Assembly: GCA_944548615.1 (NCBI GenBank)
Contig: OX155972.1
Coordinates: 11,715,161 to 11,779,160 of the forward strand
Direction: 5' to 3'
Length of the DNA: 64,000 bases
Source of the DNA: Micropterix aruncella
Lineage: Eukaryota > Arthropoda > Insecta > Lepidoptera > Micropterigidae
The notes beneath the pieces were generated by a model, which was not told the origin of the DNA, did no database searches, and saw only the letters and a program-made list of their open reading frames with translations. Both the position numbers and the translations under genes were made by a program. Of the stretch, positions 43,790-54,944 are shown one piece after another; the stretch's first letter is position 1; every line of letters starts with the position of its first letter.

Positions 43790-46617
43790 GATTTTTTTAT
43801 TTTGTCTTATTAACACAACAAAAAAAAACGTTAACGAAGTTAATCAGTTTTTTTCATGTCCGGAAAAGTTTGCTTGTTGGCTTGTACGAGGTCTCATAGA
43901 GTGCATTATTTTATTCGTCAGTGTATATGATTATCTTTTGTAAATTATCATGGAGTTTGCCTTTTTTCTCCTTTAGGGTGATTCTGTAATTTTTTTTTTC
44001 AAATTTAAAATTCCCCAGCCTACTTGAGTTATATTCTTACAGCATACCTTGCTGTATCCTGTTTTACTAAAGGACCGAGTCTCAAGAGAGACTATTTCTT
44101 AACTACCAAACAACTGCCAATGGATGTAGAACTTGAATTTAATTCGTTTCTCCGCTCCCAAAGAATACCGTTCATGTTTTCGCACCGATTCGACCTCGTC
44201 CTATTGTAGAGACATGTCTGGCCCATTTATTCTATTTAGAACTGCTAGAGTCTCCTCAATATAGTATTAATCTAGTCCTTGTAAAATCTACGTTGATAAT
44301 TCAGTGGATACTCGGTAGACACTCTAGAATTCGTACAATACATCAACGAGAACAATTTTACTGATCAATTTCGCTTAAATTTAATATTGAAGCACTTTAT
44401 TAACAGCATATTTCTATGTGTGCAGGGTGTCTGGTATTCTGTGCAGCTTTATAAATATAAATTAACAAGTACCTCAGTATCAAAAGCGGGCATGTGTCAT
44501 TTACTTGAATTAGAGAAAAATCAGTTTTAATATTTTAGGCGTGATTTTTTTATCAGTTTAGATCAATTTTAATATTTTAGGTGTTTTTTTTTTGTTTTGT
44601 TTAACCCAGTTGTTACTGAAACATTTTTTATCTCGTATCACAGTAGTTTTTTAGTATTATTACCTTGATGCATAAAGTAAACATGGAAAAATACCAAAAA
44701 AAAAATCAGGAAGCGTTTTCAGGAAAGCTCGGAAAATGCGGATTGTTTTAACTATCAGTTAGGTTAGCATAGGCAGGTAGGTTAACGCTCATATAACTAC
44801 TACTTTTCGATTGTATCCTATTTTAAATTAAACACTGTTATTACTATGAAAAAGGCTTTATTATCTATCTGTATAATCTTTATCTATCTAGGTCATAAAT
44901 TTATATAAAACGTGCATAAAATAAATTTCAATCACAAGCTTATTTGTAAACACTTACCGTTTTGAAGACATAGTAAAAGTTAATAACGCTAATACGATTT
45001 AAAATAGAAAACCACTTCAAAATTATGATCATAATATAATTATATATGCACCAAAACTGTCAAACAAGCGCTGCGGCGATTGGTAAACAAGCAAAAATTA
45101 TCTGCTCGTTAATATTTTAAATTGAGGGTGTTCTCCATACTTTTTTGTTATCTTTATAACGATCGGTCTTTGTAAATGGGTTAACCGCCCTTACCTTTGG
45201 GTTATTATTCAAAAAGTAAGTAAAAAACATCCATGAGTTTTTTCATTAATTTCTTATTAACAATACTTGTTTACAATATACCAGTATTTTTTTTTTTTAA
45301 ACAATGGTCTAATTTATTATTCTTTTTTGTATTTAGAATGGTAGGAACAATTTGACGTATCACATAGACTTTGCGGGTTTCGGGTTTCATTATTTTTATT
45401 TTTTGTTTTGTTTTTGTACTCGAACTTAGGTGATATGGCTTGTTGCGTTCAGGCGGTAATATAAAGGACATGTCACTTATTTTTGTATAGGTAGGGCGGT
45501 TAATATAAATAAGTACATCAGAATTAATATCAATTTCTCTTGATAAATAAGTTAAATTGTATTTTAAAAATCCATATATCCATCCAGACAAATCCAAAAA
45601 TACAGTTTGAAACCAAATTTGTGGGTAGGTGTGCATTTTTGAAACCAATACCGATTTACAGTGTAGAAAAAGTAGTATTGCTGCTTGGTTTGAAAGGAAT
45701 GGACGTCACCATTGTAAAGAGGAGGAAAAGTTTTACTAGAATCCAGTGGCAAATGTCTGCTTTTGATATCGAGGTACTCTAATGTTTAACAGTGGTAGAG
45801 AATTTGTGCTTCTTAAGTCTTCTTCCAAAACTTTCGATCGATCTCCAAGCCATTGCCATAAGATAGGACAACCTACTTATAGTGCACAGAAAGAATTGTT
45901 CAAATTTGGTTTGTGTCCTTAAACTAAAAATTTTTTTAGATAAACTGTTGACTTTGACGTTGGTAGAATTGATAACAAAACTGATATCCGGGCAATTAGA
46001 TTTTAAAATTCTTTACACTTTATACTCTGTCTTATAATTTCCAGCTGAGCTGTGATCTTTGTAGTAGTACTCTGGATCATGGTACCAGATTCCAGACACC
46101 CTGTGTTATCAACATGACTATTTTATCGGCGTAGACTAAATATATCGACTGGATATCCCACATTCGTAATACGCTTTCAATTCGAAACGGTGGTTTGTTT
46201 TTTTTTAAATTTTAATTATTTTTATTCGTTAATATTATAGTTTAGGTGACAGCAGGTCTAGAAATTTACCAAAGTATTTTGTAAACGGCCACGCAGAGAG
46301 GTCGACGGGACAGTGACGTCTACTTCTAGTCGAGCGAATTTTGAAACTGCCGGATTGGTTCGACTATTTTCACCTCCCGGACTCTCGAAAGAGCCGTCCG
46401 CGCACTCTATGGATCTGAGCCTCGTTAAGGCTGACTTTAGACTGATGATTTGGTTTCTTTGGACCGTCCGCCTCTGCTGCTTATCGCAATAGGACTTGTA
46501 ACTCCTAGTATGTTATGATTATTATTATTTTAGCCGTAGGGCAAATATCTTGTAACAATACAAAGTGGATTTAATACAAGCTGAATGGTTTTATTTATTC
46601 CTACCCGTTCCTACCTT
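43790..46617. other. Gene-free interval with one unexplained open frame
   Basis: AT-rich. Duplicated TCAGTTTNNATCAATTTTAATATTTTAGG-type sequence near 44520-44585. One 125-codon minus-strand open frame (45271-45648) is listed separately; otherwise nothing recognised. Confidence 0.4.
45271..45648 (-). other. Unexplained 125-codon open frame
   Basis: The frame contains SDMSFILPPERNKPYHLSSS and then a Lys-rich stretch. It is AT-rich like the local DNA, and I match it to no family. It may be chance or the tail of an old transposon gene. No splice sites or regulatory signals support it as a gene. Confidence 0.2.
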
Positions 46618-47145
46618 AACACGTTGACCCCCGTGGTTCTCTGGGGGAAGACCTCGAGCGCTTCTGGGCGGTGTTAGCCAATAACCTCGTGCGGTGTTAG
46701 ATCGACTGTCTGGAAACGGTCTGTTACGTTTCCTAAGCAACGGGGGTGGTTGTTGACCTGATATCAGTTACCTTGAACAACCCAAAGGCCACCCGATCCG
46801 CAACAAAGGTCAAAGAGCGCCACGGTCAACGATAAATTCTAACCAAATTACTGCTAACATCAGGTAAAGGCTGTGCGAGCAACTTGGCCGTAAGCGATCA
46901 GACTGGAGAACGGAAAGATCCGGCCAAATCTGCTAGTGAGGGTGTGAGGTTGGCCCGCTTAGTTCATTTCCCAGTGGCTTGCTGTAAGGCAAAGGTCTGT
47001 CTTGGGCTCGTCAGTGGAGCTAGACAGTGAACTGTCTTTGTCTGCCAAGTTTTCACGAACACTCCATGGGAGATAGAATGACCTGATATCGTTAAATCTC
47101 CCTGGAGTGATGGGTTCGCCCATCATGTTAACACCTCCCAGATGT
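46618..47145 (+). repeat. Unclassified interspersed repeat family, copy 2
   Basis: Shares with the copies at 53.7, 63.0 and 63.9 kb: a CGCTTCTGG(G/A)CGGT start, a GGTNGTTGAC segment, a GCAAGCGACC-like segment, a ...GAGNGNGAGGT... segment, and the end CTCCNTGGGAGATAGAA ... CTGGAGTGATGGGTTCGCCC. No reading frame is conserved. Possibly the untranslated leader of a retrotransposon. Confidence 0.7.
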
Positions 47146-47349
47146 CATCTAACCGGATCTCAGAAACCCCAGATGTCTATCCTGCTCGATTCCTTTTGCC
47201 CGTACAATCCAAATATTTTTTTTCTTTTCTACAAGCTTTTATTTACCTTGCAGAGTTTGTTGGTTTGTTTAGGTCGAATCTTGCAAGCTGAATTAGAACC
47301 ACTTTCTCTTATCCTATGAAGTTGAATTTTTTCATGTTGGTTCAGTTCC

Positions 47350-47775
47350 AATGACAATGCGTTTTAATGGTGAGCATGGCCTACGTCTACATGCAGGATC
47401 GGCTCCCGACCAGGCTACTCATCCATGATGAACAGCACAGACATACAATTTTGTGAACACATTCAATTATGACAGCGCGTTTTAAATTTCACCATGACAT
47501 GGCTGCTGCACCCAGGGTTGGCTCCCGACGAGGGGACTCCTCATCGGTCGACAGCACAGAAACGAAATTTTGTATACGCATTGAATTACAATAGCCCGTT
47601 CTACGTTTCACCATGACAGGGCTGCTGCACCCAGGGTTGGCTTCCAACGAGGGGACTCTTCAACGGTCAACAGCACAAATACGAAATTCTGTATAGCATT
47701 CAATTATGATAGCCCGTTCTAAGACACGATAGCCACTATGACATGGCTGCTGCACCCAGGGTTGGCTCGGGACAA
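47350..47775. repeat. Tandem repeat, about 3.5 units of roughly 120 bp
   Basis: Units run from GCGTTTTAA/GCCCGTTCTA through CACCATGACATGGCTGCTGC, ACCCAGGGTTGGCTCC and CGACNAGGGGACTC to CAGCACAGANACGAAATT and CATTNAATTATGA. Later units are more alike than the first. It ends eight bases before the Harbinger element. Confidence 0.8.
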
Positions 47776-48204
47776 CATCTAAAGGCCTCGCCAAACAGAA
47801 CGCGTACCTAGCGCCGCGTTAAGCGTAACTAGCGTTGCGTTTTAACGTCGCGTCCTTTGGATGTCACACTGAAATCGACTAGATATTGATGCACACAGAG
47901 CGTACCGCAGATCGATAACAGTCTTCGGAAAGTTTCTTTGTTGTTGAGATGTCAAGTAATTCAAGTGATTCAGATGTGGAAGAATTATTGCATTTGATCG
48001 CAGATAAAAAGAGTAATGGGTATTCGACATTAATAAAAGGAGAAAGGAATTAGGAGAATATATTTCACCGTTTGTGTAGGGAGCTTTCATCACATGAAGA
48101 ACGATTTTTTAATATACTTTCGTATGTTGCAAGATTTATTCGAAGAATTACATGAAATTCGTGAAAAATTTGTAACATATTTATTGTTATTTGCGAGGTA
48201 ATTA

Positions 48205-48890
48205 GTCTCTTAGTGGCTCGTGCCAACAAGGGCTTGACAGTATCCTCCAAACCCCCAACCCCCAATACAGTTTGTGCGGGATGGCTCTAAAGGCAAAAAA
48301 CATTTAACTACAAAACCTTTCTCAATAATTGAGAAAGCTACAGATTGGATTCTGGAGGTTGATTCGGCCTCTAAGCAGTATAAATTCCCTGAAAGTCTCG
48401 GATGCACAGCCCTCCGTCCAGATATAACTCTTTACTCTCTATCTCGGAAGGTGGCTCTTATTGTAGAATTAACTGTTCCATGGGAATCAAATATCCCAAA
48501 AGACCACGAGTACAAATTAAATAAATACCATGATCTTGCAAATGCCGTAACCCGGAACGGCTTCACTGTTCACCTTCACGCGGTAGAAGTTGGCGCTCGT
48601 GGCCTGCCAGCTAAATCTCTATTTCACCTCTTTAAAGATCTTGTCCTTTCCAGAAAAATAATCAACTCTTAGAAAAATTATCTAAAACTGCGATTTGCGC
48701 ATCTCAAATTCTAAGTAAGGTAAGGTGAACGCTCACATGTGGCAAGACAGCTGTCCTAAACCTACCACAGCCGGTTCGTAAGTCCGGAATCCACTGGTCA
48801 CCCCCTAGAAGTGTAAAAAAAAATAGTAATATGATGGGCCCGACTCGGGTCGGTGAATTCCATGGCAGCTCCATTTGTATTTATTATATA
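48205..48890 (+). mobile_element. LINE 3' fragment with restriction-like endonuclease domain
   Basis: The frame 48274-48672 contains LRPDITLYSLSRKVALIVEL then TVPWE, and a HAVEVGARGLPAKSL segment. The spacing of Pro-Asp and Glu-Leu-Thr resembles a PD-(D/E)XK nuclease fold, as in the C-terminal endonuclease of R2/R4-type non-LTR elements. I infer this by pattern only. After the stop comes a 3' tail that recurs at 35565-35735. The copy is 5'-truncated and nested in the Harbinger element. Confidence 0.6.
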
Positions 48891-48915
48891 ATCAATAAAC
48901 AAATTGATAATTTGC

Positions 48916-49113
48916 TTACCTACCGGTCATATTAATTTCTTTTCCAATTTCTTCCCACAATTTTGATTTTATCGCCATGTTTTTATATGAATTATCATTC
49001 GTATTATATAGGCAGGGGTGGCTCCGAACATATTCTATCAGTTTTTCAGTCATAATGCTAGTATTTTCACGCGTACGTCGGACGCTTTCAATGAAATTTT
49101 TAAAGAAATACAA
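48916..49113 (-). pseudogene. MADF-domain ORF of the Harbinger element
   Basis: MTEKLIEYVRSHPCLYN and SKLWEEIGKEINMTG fit the first two helices of the MADF DNA-binding domain (Adf-1 type), which accompanies the transposase in animal PIF/Harbinger elements. The frame closes just after a possible splice donor, ACCG|GTAGGT. The remaining helices would lie in sequence now displaced or lost through the LINE insertion. Likely dead. Confidence 0.65.
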
Positions 49114-49282
49114 CGCGTTCTAGCGCGACGTCAGAGCGTCGCGTACTGCCAGTGCCCGCGCCTCGTTTGACAGTATAATACCGTCACAGTACAACACAAC
49201 TCGGCGCTATAGCGCGGCGTCAGGATTTACGCTGTAGCGCTCTGACGCTCGCTAAATACGCGTTCTGTTTGGCGAGGCCTTT

Positions 49283-49755
49283 AATAAAAGCTAGTTTTTT
49301 AAAATGTGTTGACCATTAACTTATTTTAATGAAATCTATGTAAGCATCCATATGATGCTGGCCCCTGTTCCCCAAAGGGAGAAGCGACGAAATAATAAAA
49401 AAAAGTACTTCAAACTCTTAAATTTTTTATTGTTCTTTCAATAAATTATATTCATTTACTGGCTTAGCCTCGATAACAGAATTATTCAATTTTAAAACTA
49501 AAACTAACAGAAAATCATACAATGTTGCACTCAAAGTCCATTTTAATAACAATAAAAGAAACTCGAGAATCTAAAACAAAATACATAGCTATGCCGAAAT
49601 CAGACAACCACAGATTTAAATTACTAGTATTTGGTTATTCGGTTAATATTCATATCTTATAATAATATGTACATATGGATTTCGGCGAGGCTTTAAAAAA
49701 AAGCAGCTCAGCTTCCTTACGAAAGCAGTAAAAGTTAGAGTGCAGCAAATACTTC
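49283..49755. other. Non-coding, nothing recognised
   Basis: AT-rich interval between the Harbinger element and the minisatellite foldback; no gene or repeat recognised. Confidence 0.4.
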
Positions 49756-50716
49756 TGTTTATACAAGTAAAAGTATAAGTAAAACCGTCAGTTTGTTCAA
49801 TATACCATACATTTTGCGTTTCAATATGTAACCGATATCGGTGGATCGAACTAACTTACCGACGACAGCTGTTTTCCTTCATATAATTAAGAGATATAAA
49901 TGTAACCGGTCAAATTTAGGTAGTTACTTAAGGGGGGTGGGGTGTATTGGGAGTCACCAGAGGGATTTCCGACTGTCATTAGGTTGCTGGCACCAGGCTG
50001 TCATCTGTATGCTGGCATCAGACTACCTCCAGGATTCTGGTAGCATGCTGGCACCAGGATGACACCAGGATGGAGGTATCGGTTAACCATCAGGACAGGA
50101 TGTTGGTATAAGGCAGGTAACAGGATGGCGGTATCATACTGACACCGGGATGCTGGTACCAGGTTATCGTCAGGTTGCTGGTACCAGACTGGCTCCAGGA
50201 TGCTGGTACCAGATTGGTTCTAGGATGCTGGTACCTGACTGGCTCCAGGATGATAGAACCAGGTTTGCACCAGGATGTTGGTACTTGTTTAGATCCAGGC
50301 TTAAGGTAACCATAATGAGATTGGGATGCCGGCACCGGGATGACACCAGGATGGAGGTATCAGTTAGCCATCAGGATGTTAGTAAAAGGCAGGTAACAGG
50401 ATGGTGGTATCATGCTCACCAGAATGCTGACAACAGCCTGGCACCACAAAGCTGGCACCAGGATGATGGTACCAGACTGGCTCTAGGATGGTGGTACCAG
50501 ACTGGCTCCAGGATGCTGGTACCAGATTGGTTCCAGGATGCTGGTACCTGACTGGCTCTAGGATGCTAGAACCAGGTTTGCACCAGGATGCTGAAACTAG
50601 CTTAGCTCTAGAATGCTGGTACCAGACTGGCCGATCCACCGATATCGGCTACATATTGAAACGCAAAATGTATTGTATTATGGTTTTACTCATACTTTTA
50701 CTTATACTCACAGGTC
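49756..50716. mobile_element. Foldback element with an internal minisatellite
   Basis: The arms at 49756-49851 and 50630-50716 are inverted copies: AAGTATAAGTAAAACC, CATTTTGCGTTTCAATATGT and ACCGATATCGGTGGATCG occur in order on the left and inverted on the right. Between them lie about 30 units of a 20-26-base repeat based on AGGATGCTGGTACCAGACTGGCTCC. Open frames inside only reflect the repeat period. Confidence 0.75.
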
Positions 50717-50977
50717 TCATATAGAAAACGGGCCTTAATTGAATGAAGTAGCGGGAGACCGGGTCTGGTAAGTGCACAGGTAGGTTGGCGCAACTCAAAT
50801 ATCTCACAAGATGGTACGTTGACAAGTAGGTACCTGAGGGCCTAATCGTGAAAAATTTTGCGTGCTAAATTTGTATGGCCCATTTAAATCAAATGGACCA
50901 TAGACAAATTTGTCATGCAAGTTTTCAATAATCTCCATACTGGTCCATTTCGCACCATTTGACGACGCTCTTAGCTT

Positions 50978-51436
50978 ATGTCAGGGTTTGGATTACAGTT
51001 GTGTTCCTGCAATGATACCGGCAATTTCGTGTTATTACAACGCTGCGTTCTACCGGCTACGACGTATGCTTGTGAGACATGGACACTGACTGCTGGGATG
51101 ATCCACGAGCTTAAGGTGGTGCAGCGTAACATGGAGCGAGTCATGCTCTGCATATCGTTGCGCGATCGAGTCCGAAACGAGCTCATCAGACAGCGCACCA
51201 AGGTGGTCGACAAGGGTCAAAGAGTGGCCAAGCTGAAATGGACGAACGGTGGAGCAAGCGCGTTTTGGAGTGGAGACCCCGGCTAGGCAGAAGAAGTGTG
51301 GGCAGACCACCGGCCCGATGGTCCGATGACATTAAGGAGACAGCTGGACCAGTCTGGATGAATAAAACGGACAACCGATCCGGATGGAGAGTGATTGGAG
51401 AGGCGTATGCCCAACGGTGGGCGAATACGCGCTGAT
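50978..51436 (+). mobile_element. LINE reverse transcriptase C-terminal fragment (RTE-like)
   Basis: Two frames joined by a shift near 51235 give VLPATTYACETWTLTAGMI, then LKVVQRNMERVMLCISLRDR and RRSVGRPPARWSDDIK, ending WRVIGEAYAQRWANTR and a stop. A (GAAGAAGA)n-type tail follows to about 51455, as in RTE-type elements. 5'-truncated. Confidence 0.85.
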
Positions 51437-51767
51437 GAAGAAGACGAAGAAGAAGACAACGCTGAATTAAATTTCGTTATTGCAATTTCGAATATCACTT
51501 GCTCTTAATGACGAGACCAAAATTAAAGCAATTTATATTATGCTTTAGTCTATTGCACTAGGAATTAATTTAGATTAGAGATGACTGATAGGCTCGTCAT
51601 TTGCAAATAACAATGGACATTTGGGGTAGGTTAATGCATTTTTGTTGGGGCTAGTTAGTGCAGGCAACTATCTTTAGGGTGAGTTTTTAATTAGTGACAA
51701 TCTTGTAGTTGGTGAATCACTACGACAAACTAAGCAATTTTTAACAGGAATTTTTGGAAAAAATAAA

Positions 51768-51991
<224 letters not shown>

Positions 51992-52004
51992 TTTAATAGT
52001 ATAA

Positions 52005-52250
52005 AAGCTATGAGCATGGTGCGCTACCTAGCGGTAGGTTAAATATCGCTAATATTGTTTATTAGCGATATTATACCTACTGCTAGATCGTGTAACACGC
52101 TCAACACTTTCAAACTTTCCTTCAATAGATAAGATTTACATATTTAACAAACAAAAGAAAAAAAAAATTGTTTTCGTTTTTTCCCAAAATTTCTTATCAA
52201 AAGTTGCTTACTTTGTCGTACTGTTTCACCCACTAGAAGGATGTCATTCA
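52005..52250. repeat. Hairpin-bearing repeat, copy 1 (relative at 56950-57210)
   Basis: GCGCTACCTAGCGGTAGGTT ... AATATCGCTAATATTG and the inverse TTAGCGATATTA ... CCTACTGCTAGATCG form a hairpin. Shared downstream sequence (TTATCAAAAGTTGCTTACT, GTACTGTTTCACCCAC) ties it to 56950-57210. Likely a small MITE family. Confidence 0.6.
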
Positions 52251-52912
52251 TTAAAAACTCACCCAATATATATTAAAAGTAATGCATGCATAGTAAAATA
52301 GAGTCCTTATCAAAATGTAAATGATAGAAAGTAAAAACGATTTTAACAGAACTACAATTTAAAGGTCCCGCAGAATGGGTGACTGAAAATAATGTCATGT
52401 TTATATTTTTTACTATTTTGGTTTCCTGCAAATAAGTATTATTACTAAGGTAAAATTACAAAAATATTGTTTTTCTATCTTATTGGATTTATGGTTGGAT
52501 ATTTTCCCAGTTTTTTTTAATAATAGTTTTTAAATAACTCTAAAAGTTGTTAGACCTTCAAAACTATTGTTTCTACCTACCCTATACGCTGCGCCTACAT
52601 AGCAACCCCGGCCATGGGGTCAGTTGACGCACTCAACGCACTCGGATTCCAAAATTAGATTTACAACTAAGTATACAAAGATGGTATATCTATATGTAAC
52701 ATGTGACTGCATATCTATATGTAACATGTGAATGTAACATGATACTATTAAATAATAATCTGGATCTATAAGGATTACTGTATATATCTTATTTCTGTCC
52801 CAATGTTTGACAAAAACAATAAAAAAATCGAAACTAAAAATTGCGCCTGCCAGCTGATATCTGATATCTAACCATCATTGATACTGCTTGGGGCTTTTTT
52901 TGGTTCCTAACA
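52251..52912. other. Non-coding, nothing recognised
   Basis: AT-rich interval. A short duplication, ATATCTATATGTAACATGTGA, occurs twice near 52687-52733. No gene. Confidence 0.4.
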
Positions 52913-54140
52913 GTTCCGTGTAGCTTGGTGGTGTTCGCCAAACTCTGTGTCATCTGGCCTGCCAAACTGACGGTTCAACTCCCATCTGGTAGCCTCCTCG
53001 TAGAGGGGCTTACCCTATCAGGGTCGCTGTGAGCTTCCGCACTGGCTGTAATCCTGCAGTCGGAGACGGTTGGGATCAGAAGATCGTGGATTCGGGGGAA
53101 TAGCTCATGCGGAACTGGGTGGTTGGTGCACTATCCGGTTTGCTAAGGGAAATGAAAAAGCCGATGAATTTGCTAAGACGGTAGCAAAGGGAACGTTATA
53201 AGGCCCTGAACCTTGCTGTGGCGTAATAAAAAGCCTTGCAAACCTAATGCTCAAACAAATATGTTTAGAACAATCCGTCAACCACTGGAACAACACGCCA
53301 GGGTTGAATCATTCCAAAGCGCTAATCAAGGCTTACGACCGTAAGACGGCCCGTGAGGCCTTATCGCTAAATAGGAACAATCTACGCATACTGGTGAGGG
53401 CGCTCACGGGGCATTGTGGCCTGAACAAACACATGTTCAACCTCAAGCTCCGAGACACTAAAATGTGCAGGTTCTGCCAAGGGGAAGAGGAAACTTCCCA
53501 GCACCTCATGTGCGAATTGGCCCGCTGATGCGTAAAAGATACACCCAGTTGGGTGGTCATTACCTCCAACCTGAGGAGGTAAAACATTCTGGTGCCAAAA
53601 GCGCATAACTATAGTCGGTGGCAAACACAATATATCAGCAATGGTCGCAGTGTTACAAGGCTCATAAAGACCTTAGAAAAGCCCCACTCAACAAATAATA
53701 ATAATTCGGTTTGCTAAGTATTGAATACCCGGCCGGCAAATAACCAGGGACGTCTGGAGATGCATGTTTATGACAGCGGAGGGTAGTTGTTGACTTGACG
53801 TCTTCAACCCTTGAATCGATCCGTTAGCCACGCGATCACGAGTGACCATGGCGGGCAAAAGACGCATTGGTCTAAAAAAAAATCAATCTGAATAACCGCT
53901 TATGTCAGGTAGAGCTGCGCAAGCGACCGAGAACCCGAGACCAGACGGTAGAATTGATAAATCTGGCTAAATCTGGTATTGAGAGCGCGAGGTAAGGTGT
54001 CAGACTCTCACAGGTGAGTTAGCGTAGCTAGACAGTAGACCGTGTTGTCCCAAAGTCTCTACATTCACTTCAGGTTGAAATAACAATATCATATCGTTAT
54101 AACCTCCTGGAGTGACGGGTTCGCCCATTGTAGATGACAC
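52913..54140 (+). repeat. Unclassified interspersed repeat family, copy 3, interrupted by a LINE
   Basis: The left part (52913-53147) and right part (53707-54140) are contiguous in the reverse-oriented copy at 11640-12035, so the LINE piece between them is a later insertion. The right part continues into the region shared with 46.6 and 63.0 kb, ending CTCCTGGAGTGACGGGTTCG. This is the longest copy, about 660 bp without the insert. Confidence 0.75.
53148..53706 (+). mobile_element. 5'-truncated LINE with 12-bp target duplication
   Basis: CGGTTTGCTAAG at 53136-53147 and 53707-53718 is the target duplication. The insert starts inside an RNase H end (GNEKADEFAKTVAKG), passes a stop, and continues with LNRNNLRILVRALTGHCGLN and CRFCQGEEETSQHLMCE, the Cys/His C-terminal motif of Jockey/Loa-type elements. 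It ends in an AATAATAAT tail. A standard truncated retrotransposition product. Confidence 0.88.
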
Positions 54141-54273
54141 CTCAAAAGTGCTTGGGGCTTTTATATCCTTTTTGAAACCTACCCAGTCTCCAACCCACAG
54201 CTGGTTTCAGATATAAAATATGTGAAAACGCATAGAATGGATAATTTACACCTATGTATGTACATTCAAACAT

Positions 54274-54944
54274 TTACAATGCAATATCTCTATATTTAGT
54301 CATATCGTCCGATTCGTTACCGAACGAATTATGACTGGTGCTTAACCCTTGCATGGGTCCGTAGAAAACCCTCTCGCGGGGTACGCTTAAATTAAACGGG
54401 TCTTTTTTGTACCCGTCCAATGGTTTCGGTTGCAGTAGATTAATCCCGTACTGCGGATGCGTGTGAACCACTCTCAAATCCTCAGTCGAGTTTGAGCGCA
54501 TCCCGTGCCCTTCGACGAACGAGGAATGTTCGAAGTTCCTGTACTTCATCTCGTTATTCATGTTGTCTTTGAAAGAGGGCACGTCGGTGACGACCGGTTT
54601 TTCCATTTCGTATATTTTCTGCTCCGGGTTGAGGTATTCGACGTATCGCTGCTCGTTGACGCACGGGTACCCGTGGTAATGCACCGGGTATTGGCGCTGG
54701 CTCTCGAACCACTGATGCCGCCTCGGTAGCGTTCCGAAGTGCGCGGGGTGGTAGTGCGGCATCGTCCGGTACATCTGCTGGTACGCGGTGTTAGCCATGT
54801 TCTGCTCATTCACGTCTCGTATTAGCCAGTATGGAGGAGGCATTGGAGGCACCATGTAGATCGGAGGGAGCTTATGGTTGGACTGCTTCACGCGGATCGA
54901 ATCCATCTGTTTGCGGAGATCCGGCATTGACCTTGATAATTTAT
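54274..54944 (-). CDS. Membrane protein, last exon (cytosolic-type tail)
   Basis: Acceptor TTGATACAG just upstream of 54944; stop TAA at 54276-54274. The 222 codons include SRSMPDLRKQM, the PPPY motif, RSNSTEDLRVVH and GNESDDMTKYR. Tyr, Pro, His and Asn are frequent and no helix is hydrophobic. GC content is above the flanks, as expected for true coding sequence. Confidence 0.88.

Larger units (their letters stand above)
47781..49282. mobile_element. PIF/Harbinger-like DNA transposon, split by a LINE fragment
   Basis: Terminal repeats AAAGGCCTCGCCAAACAGAA and its inverse (right end at 49282) continue through CGCGTANNTAGCG. Inside, the plus strand near 48073-48125 encodes RELSSHEERFFNIL, like the N-terminus of Harbinger transposases. 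The minus strand near 49055-48916 encodes a MADF-like domain, a usual partner protein. A TAA/TTA-type flank fits the family, but the exact 3-bp duplication is ambiguous. The catalytic domain is absent; an unrelated LINE fragment (about 48205-48890) occupies the middle. Confidence 0.75.

Noticed and set aside
48274..48672. Host single-exon nuclease gene
   Set aside because: Truncated 5' end, nested in a transposon, and followed by a 3' tail that recurs elsewhere; better explained as a LINE fragment.
49930..50640. CRISPR array
   Set aside because: Units are contiguous 20-26-base tandem repeats without spacers.
50090..50724. Repetitive open frames on both strands (Trp/Pro/Gly-rich periodic proteins)
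   Set aside because: They follow the minisatellite period; no start context, no domain.
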